Translations under genes and position numbers: made by a program | Assembly (NCBI GenBank): GCA_045124255.1 | Contig: JBGVLM010000008.1 | Location: 1-64,000, forward strand | Source of the DNA: Eshraghiella sp045124255 | GTDB taxonomy: Bacteria; Bacillota; Clostridia; Lachnospirales; Lachnospiraceae | Length of the DNA: 64,000 bases | Direction: 5' to 3' | The notes under the pieces: model-generated | Databases searched by the model: none | What the model saw: only the letters and a program-made list of their open reading frames with translations | What the model was told of the DNA's origin: nothing | In this document: positions 41,539 to 52,320 of the stretch, in pieces | Layout: every line of letters starts with the position of its first letter | Position numbering within the stretch: the first letter of the stretch is position 1

Positions 41539-42228
41539 CTATTCCTTTCCTAATAAATCCTGTTCTTTAAAACTAAAATATCGGTTATCTCCGATAATAA
41601 TATGGTCAACAAGAGGTATTCCGAGAAGCTTTCCTGCCTGTGCGATTACTCCCGTGCATTGTATGTCATCGCGGCTCGGGGCCGGGTCTCCGCTCGGATG
41701 ATTATGAACCATAATTATGTAAACCGCTTTATTGCACAATGCCTCAATAAAAATATCCCTGGCGCTGACGCAGGTCTGATTTACTGTGCCAATAGATAAT
41801 AATGATTCATGAATTAATCTGCACTTATTGTTCAGCTGCATTAGGTAAAACTGCTCTCTTTCCTTGTGCCTCAATTCCTCCATATAGTAATCTGCGACTG
41901 CTGCCGCCGTTACAAACTGCTGTCTGTCCGGTAACGCAGCCCTTGATATTCTTGAGGAAAGCTCCCCGACACAGGCAAGCATTACAGCCTTAACCCTGCC
42001 TATCCCTTCAACTTCCTGTAGTTCCTTAAGACTGAGATGTTTAAGTGCCAGTAATCCCATTCCCCTTGACAGCTCCAGAACACTGCGTGCAACCTCCAGA
42101 CAATTATGTCTCGTTGTTCCTGTCCTTAGAATTACGGCAATCAGTTCGGCGTCAGAAAGTGCCGAAGGACCGTATTTTAAACATTTCTCATAAGGTAAAT
42201 CCGTTGTTTCCGTATTAAGTTTTGCCAT
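41539..42228 (-). CDS. radC: RadC family JAB-domain protein
   Basis: 229 residues. The N-terminal helix-hairpin-helix region includes GIGRVKAVML (about 75-85). The C-terminal JAMM metalloprotease-like motif is HNHPSGDPAPSRDD. Its role is unsettled despite the DNA-repair name. Linkage to mreBCD is classic in Firmicutes. Confidence 0.94.
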   Translation of the reverse strand: MAKLNTETTDLPYEKCLKYGPSALSDAELIAVILRTGTTRHNCLEVARSVLELSRGMGLLALKHLSLKELQEVEGIGRVKAVMLACVGELSSRISRAALPDRQQFVTAAAVADYYMEELRHKEREQFYLMQLNNKCRLIHESLLSIGTVNQTCVSARDIFIEALCNKAVYIIMVHNHPSGDPAPSRDDIQCTGVIAQAGKLLGIPLVDHIIIGDNRYFSFKEQDLLGKE

Positions 42229-42321
42229 TAAAGACCTCCTTTAAATCCATTCGAAAGCGGAAAGGTCAGTCTTTTACTTACTTATATTATCACATCAAAA
42301 AACTAATGTATACAAATTTCA

Positions 42322-43605
42322 CTAAAATTTAAAATCTGTTTCCAATAATTTCTGAAGACTCATCATTATACCGAATTTGGCATGATTCCATGTTAAACCA
42401 CCCTGGAAGTATGCCGTATAAGGCTCTCTTAACGGTCCGTCAGCCGATAATTCGATTGATGAACCCGAGATAAATGCTCCTGCTGCCATTATTACCTGTG
42501 AGTCATAGCCCGGCATATCCCACGGCTCCGGCGTAACATGACTGTCGACAGGTGCTGCTGCCTGAATCCCCTTACAGAAAGCTATTAAATATTCAGGTTT
42601 TAATAATTCAACTGCCTGAATGATATCGTAACGCTCCTCCGTCTTATTCGGAATAACCTTAAAACCTAAATTCTCATATACATTGGCAGCAAAAATTGCT
42701 CCCTTTAATGCTCCTGCCGTTACAGTCGGAGCAAGGAAAAGGCCCTGATAGAATGCGGAGTTGATTCCGAGAGAGGCTCCGAGCTCCCTGCCAAGTCCCG
42801 GTGCAGTAAGACGAAAGGCTGCATTATCAACATATTCCTTACGTCCGCATATATAACCTCCGGTCGGTGCAAGGCCGCCTCCGGCATTTTTGATAAGTGA
42901 GCCGACAACCAAGTCCGCTCCGACATCGGACGGCTCGATTATCTCTACAAATTCACCATAGCAGTTGTCAACCATACAGATAACATCCGGCTTGATTCCT
43001 TTAATAAAAGCAATCAGCTCACCGATTCTCTCCACCGAAAGAGTCGGACGGCTTGCATAGCCCTTGGAGCGCTGTATTGTTACAAGCCTTGTTCTGTCAT
43101 TAATTCCGTTTCTTATTGCTTCATAATCAAATGAGCCGTCCGAAAGCAAATCTGCCTGTGCGTATGTAATTCCATATTCCGCAAGACTGCCCTTCTCCAG
43201 TCTGATTCCGATTACTCCCTGCAAGGTGTCATACGGAAGTCCTACCGGCGAGAAAATCTCATCTCCCGGTCTTACATTGCCTGCAAGTGCGATTGTCAGT
43301 GCATGTGTCCCACAGGTAATCTGTGAACGTACAAGAGCCGACTCCGTATGGAAAATATCTGCATATACCTGTTCGAGCGTGTCCCTTCCCAGGTCATTAT
43401 AGCCGTAGCCGGTCGATGTACCGAGATGGGCCTCACTTACCTGATTCTTCTGCATTGCACGGATTACCTTTAACTGATTGTATTCGGCAGCCTCATCAAT
43501 TTTTCTGAAACGCGGATAAAGCTGTTCTTCTATTTCACTGCAGTAATCAAGTACCTTACGTGAAATACCTGATTCAATATACATTTCATAATTACTGTTG
43601 TTCAT
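42322..43605 (-). CDS. Methionine gamma-lyase family PLP protein (aluminum-resistance type)
   Basis: 427 residues of the PLP-dependent fold type I. The PLP lysine lies in GSLIKNAGGGLAPTGGYI and the aspartate in CMVDNCYGEF. The family (YnbB-like) is annotated as methionine gamma-lyase or aluminum resistance; its substrate is not established. Its start overlaps the miaA end by 14 bp, so they are one operon, the same order as in other Clostridia. Confidence 0.9.
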   Translation of the reverse strand: MNNSNYEMYIESGISRKVLDYCSEIEEQLYPRFRKIDEAAEYNQLKVIRAMQKNQVSEAHLGTSTGYGYNDLGRDTLEQVYADIFHTESALVRSQITCGTHALTIALAGNVRPGDEIFSPVGLPYDTLQGVIGIRLEKGSLAEYGITYAQADLLSDGSFDYEAIRNGINDRTRLVTIQRSKGYASRPTLSVERIGELIAFIKGIKPDVICMVDNCYGEFVEIIEPSDVGADLVVGSLIKNAGGGLAPTGGYICGRKEYVDNAAFRLTAPGLGRELGASLGINSAFYQGLFLAPTVTAGALKGAIFAANVYENLGFKVIPNKTEERYDIIQAVELLKPEYLIAFCKGIQAAAPVDSHVTPEPWDMPGYDSQVIMAAGAFISGSSIELSADGPLREPYTAYFQGGLTWNHAKFGIMMSLQKLLETDFKF

Positions 43606-44563
43606 TGTTAATATCCTTTATAATCTGTTTATTTTGAAGACATTCAAGCATATAATCAAGAATTGCCTTTTTATCCTGTTTAAATTCATTTTTGTTGACA
43701 AAAATTACTTCACGTTCCCTGCCAAACCATGTAAGCTGTCTTTTGGCAAAATGTCTTGTATCCCTTTTAATTCTGTAAACGGCTTCGTCAAGACTTATTT
43801 CATTATTGAGATAATCAATAATTTCCTTATAGCCAAGTCCCTGCATTGAAACGAGCTCCCTTGTATAGCCTTCATTAACAAGTGCCTTTACTTCGTCTAC
43901 AAGACCGTTTTCAAGCATGATGTCAACACGTCTGTTAATTCTGTCATATATCTGCTCTCTTTCGTCATTTAAGACAAAATAAGCAAAATTATATGGTGAT
44001 TCTTTCTTACGCTGCTCCTTATTGTGGGCGGATATTTTCTCTCCTGTCTGATGATGATATTCCAAAGCACGAATCACTCTTTTTACATTGTTGCAATGTA
44101 TTTCCTGTGCTGATTCAGGGTCAGTTTCCTTAAGCATATTATGCAGATATTCCGCACCCTTTTCTGCTGCAAGTGCCTCCAGTTCCTTTCTGTAGGAATC
44201 ATCCCCGTCATCCGTACTAAAATCAATATCATACAGAACTGACTGGATATAGAAGCCCGTGCCGCCCGTAAGTATCGGAATATGTCCGTTTGAATATATT
44301 TGTTCGATTGCTTTTTTGGCAAGCTCCTGAAACAAAAATACATTAAAATCCTCGGAAGGGTCAAGCACGTCTATCAGGTGGTGTGCTACTCCTGACATCT
44401 CCTCCCGTGTTATTTTGGCTGTACCGATATCCATTTTACGGTATACCTGCATTGAATCGGCACTTATAATCTCTCCGTTAACTGCTTTTGCAAGTGATAT
44501 CGATAATTCTGTTTTGCCCACTGAGGTGGGTCCCGTTAAAATAATCAATGGTTTTCTGTTCAT
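43592..44563 (-). CDS. miaA: tRNA dimethylallyltransferase
   Basis: 323 residues with the P-loop GPTSVGKTE, DSMQVYRKMDIGTAK and LTGGTGFYIQ. It adds the dimethylallyl group to A37 of tRNAs reading UNN codons. MiaB, which thiomethylates the same base, is encoded further upstream in this run. It lies 3 bp after mutL. Confidence 0.96.
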   Translation of the reverse strand: MNRKPLIILTGPTSVGKTELSISLAKAVNGEIISADSMQVYRKMDIGTAKITREEMSGVAHHLIDVLDPSEDFNVFLFQELAKKAIEQIYSNGHIPILTGGTGFYIQSVLYDIDFSTDDGDDSYRKELEALAAEKGAEYLHNMLKETDPESAQEIHCNNVKRVIRALEYHHQTGEKISAHNKEQRKKESPYNFAYFVLNDEREQIYDRINRRVDIMLENGLVDEVKALVNEGYTRELVSMQGLGYKEIIDYLNNEISLDEAVYRIKRDTRHFAKRQLTWFGREREVIFVNKNEFKQDKKAILDYMLECLQNKQIIKDINNEQQ

Positions 44564-44566
44564 ATA

Positions 44567-46471
44567 CTAAATTATTCTCTTAAATTTTTTCTCTAATTCA
44601 TATTTACTCATTTTAATCATTGTAGGACGGCCATGAGGACAGTTGTATGGATTTTCAAGCATCATAAGCTTATTAATAAGCTCCGACGCCTCCTGACTGC
44701 TCAGTCGGTTATTTCCCTTAACCGCTGCCTTACATGACATTGTGGCAATTCTGTCCTTAATTGACTCAGGCGTCTTCTTAAATGAATCCTCCGTCAGGGA
44801 ATCAAGGATTTCCAAAAGCATTTCCTTGGGACTGCTTTCGGTAAAATCAGCAGGAATGCCTCTTATCGCATAGGAATCTCCGCCAAACTCCTCGATTTCA
44901 AAACCAAAGCCTTCAAAATATTCCCAATTCTCCTTAAGCACAGTCTCTTCAATGCCCGTCAGTTCAATTATTACCGGCGGATTCAGATACTGAGTCGAAA
45001 TCTTCCGTTCATCATAGGTTTTCATAAACTGTTCATACAGAACCTTTTCATGTGCCGCATGCTGGTCAATTATATACATATTCTGTTCAAACTGTATTAT
45101 CCAATATGTATCAAAGACCTGTCCGATTATTTTGATATCCTTTTTATGCTCTTCTTTGAGAAGCTTTGATTCAGGAAACATCTGTAACTGCTCGTATTTA
45201 TTTTCTTCCTGATTTGTATTCTCCTGTAAAGGCTTCTGCTGTTCCTGATTAGCAATTCTGTTTACCTCAAATGGCTCAGGCGCCCTGACGGCAGTCTGTT
45301 TAACTTCTTCCCGTTCCTTTGGAGAATATACAATCTCCGGTTCTTTTATTTTAAGCTCCGACGGTGCTTTAGGAATCCATTCGGTTGTCTGTTTTGTAAT
45401 TACAGGCTGCGGCTGCTTTATCTGCTGTATATTAGGATTAATTACCCTCTTCGGCTTCTCTTCAATTGAAACCTCAGGAATCAATTCCTTTTTGGTAAGT
45501 GCTTTTGTAATACAGTCGGTAAGTGATTCATAAATGTACTGACCGTTAGAGAATCTAAGCTCCATTTTGGACGGATGTACATTAACGTCCAGCTGGTCAG
45601 GCTCTATTGTAATATGAAAAGCGGTAAAAGGATATTTATGCTGCATCATAAACGGTGCATAAGCTGCCTCAACTGCTTTCATAATGATTGCACTTTTGAT
45701 ATATCTGCCATTAATATAATAATTTTCAAAATTACGGTTGCTTCTTGCAACAACGGGCTTTGCAACATAGCCCTTAACCGTGAAATGTTCATAGCTTCCT
45801 TCAAGCTCAACTAATTCACCCGTAATCTCCCTGCCGTAAATTGCATATATTACGTCTTTAAGATTGCCGTTTCCTGAGGTCTGAAGCTTTGGCTGGTTAT
45901 TCTGTATGAATCTGAATGCGATATCCGGATGTGACATGCACAAATGCTCCATAAGCGCATTAATATAGCCACCCTCAGTAGCCGCCGTTTTAAGGAATTT
46001 ACGTCTTGCAGGCGTATTGTAAAAAAGATTTCTTACAATAAAGGTCGTTCCGTCAGGTGCGCCAACCTCTTCAAAGGTTTTCTCCTTACCGCCCTCAATC
46101 TCATAACGTATTCCTGAAAGTGAATCCTTTGTCTTGGTAATTAATTCCACCTGTGCAACGGCACTTATGCTCGAAAGTGCCTCACCCCTGAAACCGAGTG
46201 AAGATATACTGACAAGGTCGGCAGCGTCTTTTATCTTGCTGGTGGAATGACGGAGAAATGCAACCGGAATATCCTCTTTGGCAATTCCAAAGCCGTTATC
46301 GGTAATTCTTATAAAGGATATGCCACCCTCCTTAATCTCGACGGTTATCGATGTGGAGCCGGCGTCAATTGCATTTTCAACAAGCTCTTTTACAACAGAA
46401 GAAGGCCGGTCAACTACTTCACCGGCTGCTATCTGATTTATCGTATTTTGATTCAAAATATGAATGGCCAT
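44567..46471 (-). CDS. mutL: DNA mismatch repair protein MutL
   Basis: 634 residues. The N-terminal GHKL ATPase has NAIDAGS, DNGFGI and GFRGEALSSISAVAQ; a charged, Pro/Gln-rich linker (about 335-440) leads to the C-terminal dimerisation domain. The DQHAAHEKVLYE motif marks the latent endonuclease found in MutL of organisms lacking MutH. It follows mutS by 5 bp. Confidence 0.96.
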   Translation of the reverse strand: MAIHILNQNTINQIAAGEVVDRPSSVVKELVENAIDAGSTSITVEIKEGGISFIRITDNGFGIAKEDIPVAFLRHSTSKIKDAADLVSISSLGFRGEALSSISAVAQVELITKTKDSLSGIRYEIEGGKEKTFEEVGAPDGTTFIVRNLFYNTPARRKFLKTAATEGGYINALMEHLCMSHPDIAFRFIQNNQPKLQTSGNGNLKDVIYAIYGREITGELVELEGSYEHFTVKGYVAKPVVARSNRNFENYYINGRYIKSAIIMKAVEAAYAPFMMQHKYPFTAFHITIEPDQLDVNVHPSKMELRFSNGQYIYESLTDCITKALTKKELIPEVSIEEKPKRVINPNIQQIKQPQPVITKQTTEWIPKAPSELKIKEPEIVYSPKEREEVKQTAVRAPEPFEVNRIANQEQQKPLQENTNQEENKYEQLQMFPESKLLKEEHKKDIKIIGQVFDTYWIIQFEQNMYIIDQHAAHEKVLYEQFMKTYDERKISTQYLNPPVIIELTGIEETVLKENWEYFEGFGFEIEEFGGDSYAIRGIPADFTESSPKEMLLEILDSLTEDSFKKTPESIKDRIATMSCKAAVKGNNRLSSQEASELINKLMMLENPYNCPHGRPTMIKMSKYELEKKFKRII

Positions 46472-46476
46472 TTATT

Positions 46477-49128
46477 TTACCACCTGTTTTTAATCTGGTC
46501 CTGAATTCTGTATAATGCATTAAGTGCGTCAATCGGCGTCATTCTTGTGAGGTCCATCTCTTTGATATCATTAATAATATCATCATTATTAACCGCGTCA
46601 AATAAGGACATCTGGACATATTCCTCCTTGCCGATTTTCTCCGGAATCTTAAAGGACTCCGCAGGAACGCCAAGCTTTGCGATTTCTCTTGCCTTCATCG
46701 AAATATCGTTATCAGCAAGCTCCTTAACAATTTCTTTTGCACGCTGAATTACATTATCAGGCACACCTGCAAGTTTTGCTACCTGAATACCATAGCTCTT
46801 ATCAGCACCGCCCTTTACGATTTTACGCAGGAATACAATGTCATCCCCCTGCTCCTTAACCGCAATGCAGTAATTATTAACGGAATCTATTGTTCCTTCA
46901 AGCTCTGTAAGCTCATGGTAATGTGTGGCAAAAAGAGTTTTGGCTCCCAAAAGCTTTGGATTACTTATATGCTCAACAACCGCCCATGCGATTGAAAGTC
47001 CGTCATAGGTACTTGTTCCCCTTCCGATTTCATCAAGGATTAACAGACTGTTGGCTGTAGCATTGCGAAGGATGTTTGCAACCTCGGTCATCTCAACCAT
47101 AAACGTACTCTGTCCGCTTGCCAAATCATCCGACGCACCGACTCTTGTAAAAATCCTGTCGGCTATTCCGATATCTGCAGCTTTGGCAGGAATGTATGAA
47201 CCAATCTGTGCCATAAGCACAATTAATGCAACCTGTCTCATATAGGTTGATTTACCTGCCATATTAGGACCGGTAATAATGGAAATCCGGTTCTTGTTAT
47301 TGTCAAGAAATGTGTCATTCTCAACAAACATATTGTTGGAAATCATCTTTTCAACAACCGGATGTCTTCCGCCCGTTATTTTGATTACACCCTTTTCATT
47401 AATTGAAGGCCTGACATAATCATTCTGACTCGCAACAACCGCAAGTGAAGCAAAAACATCTGCATTCGCAACAGCCTTTGCAGTTGTCTGGATTCTAAGC
47501 ACCTCTTTGGCAATTCTGTCACGAATTTCGGTAAAAATATCATATTCCAGAGAGAACAGCTTGTCCTCCGCACCGAGAATTATGTCCTCCAGCTCCTTTA
47601 ATTTAGGAGTTGTATAACGCTCGGCATTGGTTAAGGTCTGCTTACGGATATAATCGTCCGGAACCATGTTTTTGAAAGAATTGGTTACTTCAAGATAATA
47701 TCCGAATACCTTATTAAATTTGATTTTGAGGGTTTTGATACCGGTTCTTTCCTTCTCGTCCGCTTCAAGCTGTGCAAGCCAGTTCTTGCCCTCTGTTTTG
47801 GCATTGTGAAGGCGGTCAACCTCTTCGTTATAGCCCTCCTTGATAAGACCGCCGTCCTTAAGCGTTATCGGCGGCTCATCAACAATCGAATTATTGATTA
47901 ATTCGTAAATATCGGTAAGTGTATCCAAATTCTGATAGATATCCTTAAGGAGCTCCGATTTCATTCCCATAAGGATTGACTTAATATGCGGAAGCATTTC
48001 TATTGATGTCTTAAATGATACCAATTCCCTCGGACCTGCTGTTTTGGTACTTATTCTTCCGATTAATCTTTCAAGGTCATATACAGGATTAAGATATTCT
48101 CTTAATTCCTCCCTGTCGATATAGCTGTCAATCAGCTCGCCTATTGCGTCCTGACGCTTAACGATATCAGACTTAACAATAAGGGGCTGTTCAATCATCT
48201 TACGAAGAAGTCTTGCACCCATTGCGGTCTTGGTCTTATCAAGTACCCACAGAAGCGAACCTCTTTTCTGCTTCTCACGCATTGTCTCCACCAATTCAAG
48301 ATTACGCCTTGTGGAGCTGTCTATAATCATAAATTTACCCGTAACATAAGGGGTAATTCTTGTCAGATGAGGCAGCGAATTCTTCTGCGTCTCATAGAGA
48401 TAATTCATTAAGGCTCCTGCTGCAATAATGCCTGTCGGATAGTCCTTAAGTCCAAGTCCTTCTAACTGATTGATATGAAAATGTTCTTTTAAAATCTTAT
48501 TGGCACTAATGTCATCAAAATACCACGGCTCCATTTCAGAAACCGCAATATTAAGTCTTTCCGTTATATCAGAAATATCAATTCCGCTTATACTAAAAGC
48601 TTCATTGCAGATTATTTCGGAAGGTGAGAATTTATTAATCTCATCCAATACCTCTCTGCCCGTTGTAACCTCGGTAACAAGAAACTCACCCGTTGTAATG
48701 TCACATGAGGCAAGTCCTATTGCGTTGCCCATATAGGCAATGCACATGAGGTAATTGTTTCTGTCCTCAGATAAGGCTCCGGGATTGAAATTAGTTCCCG
48801 GAGTAACTATTTTAATTACTTCACGCTTAACAAGCCCTTTAGCTGTCTTAGGGTCTTCAACCTGCTCACAGATTGCCACCTTATAGCCCTTCTGAACAAG
48901 TCTGTTAATATATGTATCTGCGGCATGAAACGGAACTCCGCACATGGGTGCTCTCTCTTCAAGTCCGCAGTCCCTTCCCGTAAGGGTCAGTTCAAGTTCT
49001 CTTGAAACATTTATTGCGTCATCAAAAAACATCTCATAGAAATCGCCGAGTCTGTAGAAAAGTACACAGTCCTTGTACTCCTCCTTTGTTTCAAGATATT
49101 TTTGCATCATTGGGCTTAATTCTGCCAT
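46477..49128 (-). CDS. mutS: DNA mismatch repair protein MutS
   Basis: 883 residues. The mismatch-recognition start has FYRLGDFYEMFFDDA (Phe-x-Glu), the Walker A is GPNMAGKST and the ABC signature-like stretch is STFMVEMTEVANIL. Length is normal for MutS1. It heads mutS-mutL-miaA. Confidence 0.97.
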   Translation of the reverse strand: MAELSPMMQKYLETKEEYKDCVLFYRLGDFYEMFFDDAINVSRELELTLTGRDCGLEERAPMCGVPFHAADTYINRLVQKGYKVAICEQVEDPKTAKGLVKREVIKIVTPGTNFNPGALSEDRNNYLMCIAYMGNAIGLASCDITTGEFLVTEVTTGREVLDEINKFSPSEIICNEAFSISGIDISDITERLNIAVSEMEPWYFDDISANKILKEHFHINQLEGLGLKDYPTGIIAAGALMNYLYETQKNSLPHLTRITPYVTGKFMIIDSSTRRNLELVETMREKQKRGSLLWVLDKTKTAMGARLLRKMIEQPLIVKSDIVKRQDAIGELIDSYIDREELREYLNPVYDLERLIGRISTKTAGPRELVSFKTSIEMLPHIKSILMGMKSELLKDIYQNLDTLTDIYELINNSIVDEPPITLKDGGLIKEGYNEEVDRLHNAKTEGKNWLAQLEADEKERTGIKTLKIKFNKVFGYYLEVTNSFKNMVPDDYIRKQTLTNAERYTTPKLKELEDIILGAEDKLFSLEYDIFTEIRDRIAKEVLRIQTTAKAVANADVFASLAVVASQNDYVRPSINEKGVIKITGGRHPVVEKMISNNMFVENDTFLDNNKNRISIITGPNMAGKSTYMRQVALIVLMAQIGSYIPAKAADIGIADRIFTRVGASDDLASGQSTFMVEMTEVANILRNATANSLLILDEIGRGTSTYDGLSIAWAVVEHISNPKLLGAKTLFATHYHELTELEGTIDSVNNYCIAVKEQGDDIVFLRKIVKGGADKSYGIQVAKLAGVPDNVIQRAKEIVKELADNDISMKAREIAKLGVPAESFKIPEKIGKEEYVQMSLFDAVNNDDIINDIKEMDLTRMTPIDALNALYRIQDQIKNRW

Positions 49129-49158
49129 GTAAGTAACCTTCTCTTCTAATAGTGTAAT

Positions 49159-50838
49159 TTATTTAGCAGCAATTGCTTTTGCTTTTTCTATTGCCTCGTC
49201 AATGTTGGCACAGAAATTCTCGATTCCCGCTTCTTCATCAAATTTAGCCTTTTTCATCATCTTCATAGGCTGTTCGTTAACATGCGAGAAAATAAGTGTT
49301 GTTTTGTCCTTCTGACATTTATGTAAAATATCGTACAATGAATGTAAGGCACTTGCGTCAATTGACGGTACGCTTCTCATACGGAGAATGATTACATCCT
49401 TTGTCGTGTCCTTGGTAAGCTCCATGAATTTATCAGTCATACCAAAGAACATCGGTCCGCAGATTTCGTATACAAGTGTGTTGGAAGGAACCTCTTTAAG
49501 TCTGATGTTATCAGGGTCATCCTCCTCATCAGGCTGAACATATTTCCAGCTCTTAACATCCGATGTATCTGCCATTCTCTTCATAAATAAAGCAGCCGCA
49601 ACAATCATGCTTACCTCAATTGCAACAACAAGGTCGAAAAATACAGTTAAAACAAATGTTAAGGCAAATACAAGTATATCGCTCTTTGGTGCTTTTTTGC
49701 ACAGACGGACGCAGTTTCCGATACCTGCCATATTATATGCTACCATAATAAGAATTGCGGCAAGCGTAGGCATTGGAATCCATGACGCATAAGGCATTAA
49801 TAATAAAAGAATGATTAAAAGCACAACTGAATGTACCATGCCTGCAATCGGTGTACGTCCGCCGTTTTTAATGTTGGCAGCAGTTCTTGCGATTGCGCCC
49901 GTTGCAGGGATTCCGCCGAAAAGTCCTGATAAAATATTACCGATACCCTGTCCGATAAGCTCTGCATTGGAGCGGTGCTTGCTTCCAATCATTCCATCCG
50001 CAACTACTGCTGACAGAAGTGATTCTATACTTGCAAGAATTGCAATTGTAAAGGCAGGGCTGATTAATTCCTTAATCATCTCAAAATTAACCTTTGGTAT
50101 GGAAATTGCCGGCAGCTTGGCTGACAAATCATAATTAAGGCTTCCGATTGTATTTACCGGAAGTCCGATACAGTTTACAAGAACGGTTGTTATAATAATG
50201 GCAATAAGTGAGCCCGGAATTGCCTTAACGTATTTTAATTTTTCAGGCAGCAGTCCCATAAGCTTAGGCCATACAATCTGAATAACAAGTGCAAGTGCGC
50301 CGATTGCAAGGGCAATCCAGTTAAGCTTAGTGATATTCTTACCGATTGCAACAACCTTATCAATGAAATCCGACGGAAGCGCTCCCATGTCAATTCCCAT
50401 AAAATCCTTAAGCTGTCCTACAGCAATTGTTACTGCAATACCTGCGGTAAAGCCCGTTGTAATTGTATACGGAATGAACTTAATGAGATTTCCGGCACGG
50501 CAGAGTCCGAAAATAATCATAAAAATACCTGCCATAATCGTAGCAACAACAAGTCCGCTTACGTCATACTGCTCAATAATTCCGTAAATAATAACAACAA
50601 ATGCTGCTGTCGGTCCGCCAATCTGAACCCTGCTTCCGCCGAAAAACGAAATACAGAAGCCTGCTATTATTGCGGTGTAAAGACCCTTCTCAGGACTTAC
50701 TCCCGACGCAATCGCAAGTGCAATTGACAGCGGCAGGGCAATAATTGCCACAATAATTCCTGAAATAATGTCCTTAATTAACTGGTCCTTAGAATATGTT
50801 TTCATTACAGAAAACAACTTTGGTTTTAAATCATGCAT
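49159..50838 (-). CDS. SulP family anion transporter with STAS domain
   Basis: 559 residues with about ten or more membrane spans (GLYTAIIAGFCISFFGGSRVQIGGPTA opening region) and a cytoplasmic C-terminal STAS domain (about 455-545, VIILRMRSVPSIDASALHSL). SulP proteins move sulfate, bicarbonate or other anions; the substrate cannot be told here. It sits between miaB and mutS. Confidence 0.92.
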   Translation of the reverse strand: MHDLKPKLFSVMKTYSKDQLIKDIISGIIVAIIALPLSIALAIASGVSPEKGLYTAIIAGFCISFFGGSRVQIGGPTAAFVVIIYGIIEQYDVSGLVVATIMAGIFMIIFGLCRAGNLIKFIPYTITTGFTAGIAVTIAVGQLKDFMGIDMGALPSDFIDKVVAIGKNITKLNWIALAIGALALVIQIVWPKLMGLLPEKLKYVKAIPGSLIAIIITTVLVNCIGLPVNTIGSLNYDLSAKLPAISIPKVNFEMIKELISPAFTIAILASIESLLSAVVADGMIGSKHRSNAELIGQGIGNILSGLFGGIPATGAIARTAANIKNGGRTPIAGMVHSVVLLIILLLLMPYASWIPMPTLAAILIMVAYNMAGIGNCVRLCKKAPKSDILVFALTFVLTVFFDLVVAIEVSMIVAAALFMKRMADTSDVKSWKYVQPDEEDDPDNIRLKEVPSNTLVYEICGPMFFGMTDKFMELTKDTTKDVIILRMRSVPSIDASALHSLYDILHKCQKDKTTLIFSHVNEQPMKMMKKAKFDEEAGIENFCANIDEAIEKAKAIAAK

Positions 50839-50883
50839 TTCTTATGTCCTTCTTCTTCCTAAATTCCACACCCGTAAAACGAA

Positions 50884-52305
50884 TTACTGTAATTCGCCGA
50901 TATAATAAAATCCCTTACTCTCCTTTAATAAAACAGAAACAACCTGACCGACCATGCTCTCGTCACCCGGAAAATGTACCAATGTGTTATTGGACAGTCT
51001 GCCCGTAACAAGCTCAGGGTGCTGTTCATTAACCTCCTCAACAAGAACGGTCATTACCTTACCAACGTCCCTTCCGCAGCGCTTTGAGGCACCCTCCGAA
51101 ACAACCTCCAAAAGTCTGTCAAATCTGCGTTTGGTAATCTCCTCTGGCACCTGGTTATCCATTGATGCCGCCGGTGTACCAATTCTCTTTGAGTATATAA
51201 ATGTAAAGGCACTGTCAAATTCTGCCTGTTTTACCACATCAATTGTATCTTCAAAATCCTCTTCCGTCTCACCCGGGAAACCTACAATAATATCCGTTGT
51301 AAGTGCCACATCAGGAAGTGCCTCCCTGATTTTCTTAACCAGCAAAAGGTAATCCTCCTTGGTATAGTGGCGGTTCATAAGCTGTAAAATTCTTGAACTT
51401 CCTGACTGAAGCGGCAGGTGAATATGTCTGCACACCTTAGGAGTTGTCTTCATAACCTCAATAAGTTCATCGGATAAGTCCTTTGGATGAGGTGTCATAA
51501 AACGGATTCGTTCAAGACATTCAATCTTAGCAACCTCTGTAAGCAGTTCTGCAAAACTTATCGGATTATCAAGATTCTTTCCATAGGAATTAACATTCTG
51601 GCCAAGAAGCATTACCTCCTTAACTCCGTCCGCTACAAAGTGTTCAATCTCCCGGATAATATCCTTAGGCTCCCTGCTTCGCTCCCTTCCTCTTACATAA
51701 GGAACTATGCAGTAGCTGCAGAAGTTATTGCAGCCATAGGTAATATTAATACCCGATTTAAAAGAAAATTTACGCACATTTGGTAAGTCCTCAACAATCT
51801 GATTGGTATCTTTCCAGATATCAATAATCATTCTGTCGGACTGCAGTCTGTCATAAATCAATTCCGCAAATTTAAAAATATTATGAGTTCCAAAAACAAT
51901 ATCCACAAATTTGTAGGTTGTTTTGATTTTCTCTATTTCGTCAGGCTCCTGCATCATACAGCCGCACATTGCTATAAGCATGTTTTTATTTTTTTTCTTA
52001 ATTACATTAAGATGTCCAAGCCTTCCGTATACTCTTGTATTTGCATTCTCCCTTACCGAACAGGTGTTATATATTACAAAATCCGCCTGCTCTGAATCTG
52101 TCTCTACATATCCAATCTGCTCCAGAATTCCTGCAAGCTTCTCTGAATCCCTTGCATTCATCTGACAGCCGAAGGTCTGAATATGATAGGTAAGGGCTTT
52201 TCCCTTCTTATCCGCTTTTTCCTGAATCAGGGCTTTAAGCTGTTCAATATAATAGTACTGTCTTTCCGGTTCGTTAACCGGAATGCTGTTTATACTCTGG
52301 TTCAT
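50884..52305 (-). CDS. miaB: tRNA-2-methylthio-N6-dimethylallyladenosine synthase
   Basis: 473 residues. An N-terminal MTTase domain with TFGCQMNARDSEKL, a radical SAM core with the iron-sulfur triad in NNFCSYCIVPYVRG, and a C-terminal TRAM domain. It thiomethylates i6A37 made by MiaA. A 40-residue N-terminal extension is typical of clostridial MiaB. Confidence 0.96.
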   Translation of the reverse strand: MNQSINSIPVNEPERQYYYIEQLKALIQEKADKKGKALTYHIQTFGCQMNARDSEKLAGILEQIGYVETDSEQADFVIYNTCSVRENANTRVYGRLGHLNVIKKKNKNMLIAMCGCMMQEPDEIEKIKTTYKFVDIVFGTHNIFKFAELIYDRLQSDRMIIDIWKDTNQIVEDLPNVRKFSFKSGINITYGCNNFCSYCIVPYVRGRERSREPKDIIREIEHFVADGVKEVMLLGQNVNSYGKNLDNPISFAELLTEVAKIECLERIRFMTPHPKDLSDELIEVMKTTPKVCRHIHLPLQSGSSRILQLMNRHYTKEDYLLLVKKIREALPDVALTTDIIVGFPGETEEDFEDTIDVVKQAEFDSAFTFIYSKRIGTPAASMDNQVPEEITKRRFDRLLEVVSEGASKRCGRDVGKVMTVLVEEVNEQHPELVTGRLSNNTLVHFPGDESMVGQVVSVLLKESKGFYYIGELQ

Positions 52306-52320
52306 AAGAATCCTTTCTGA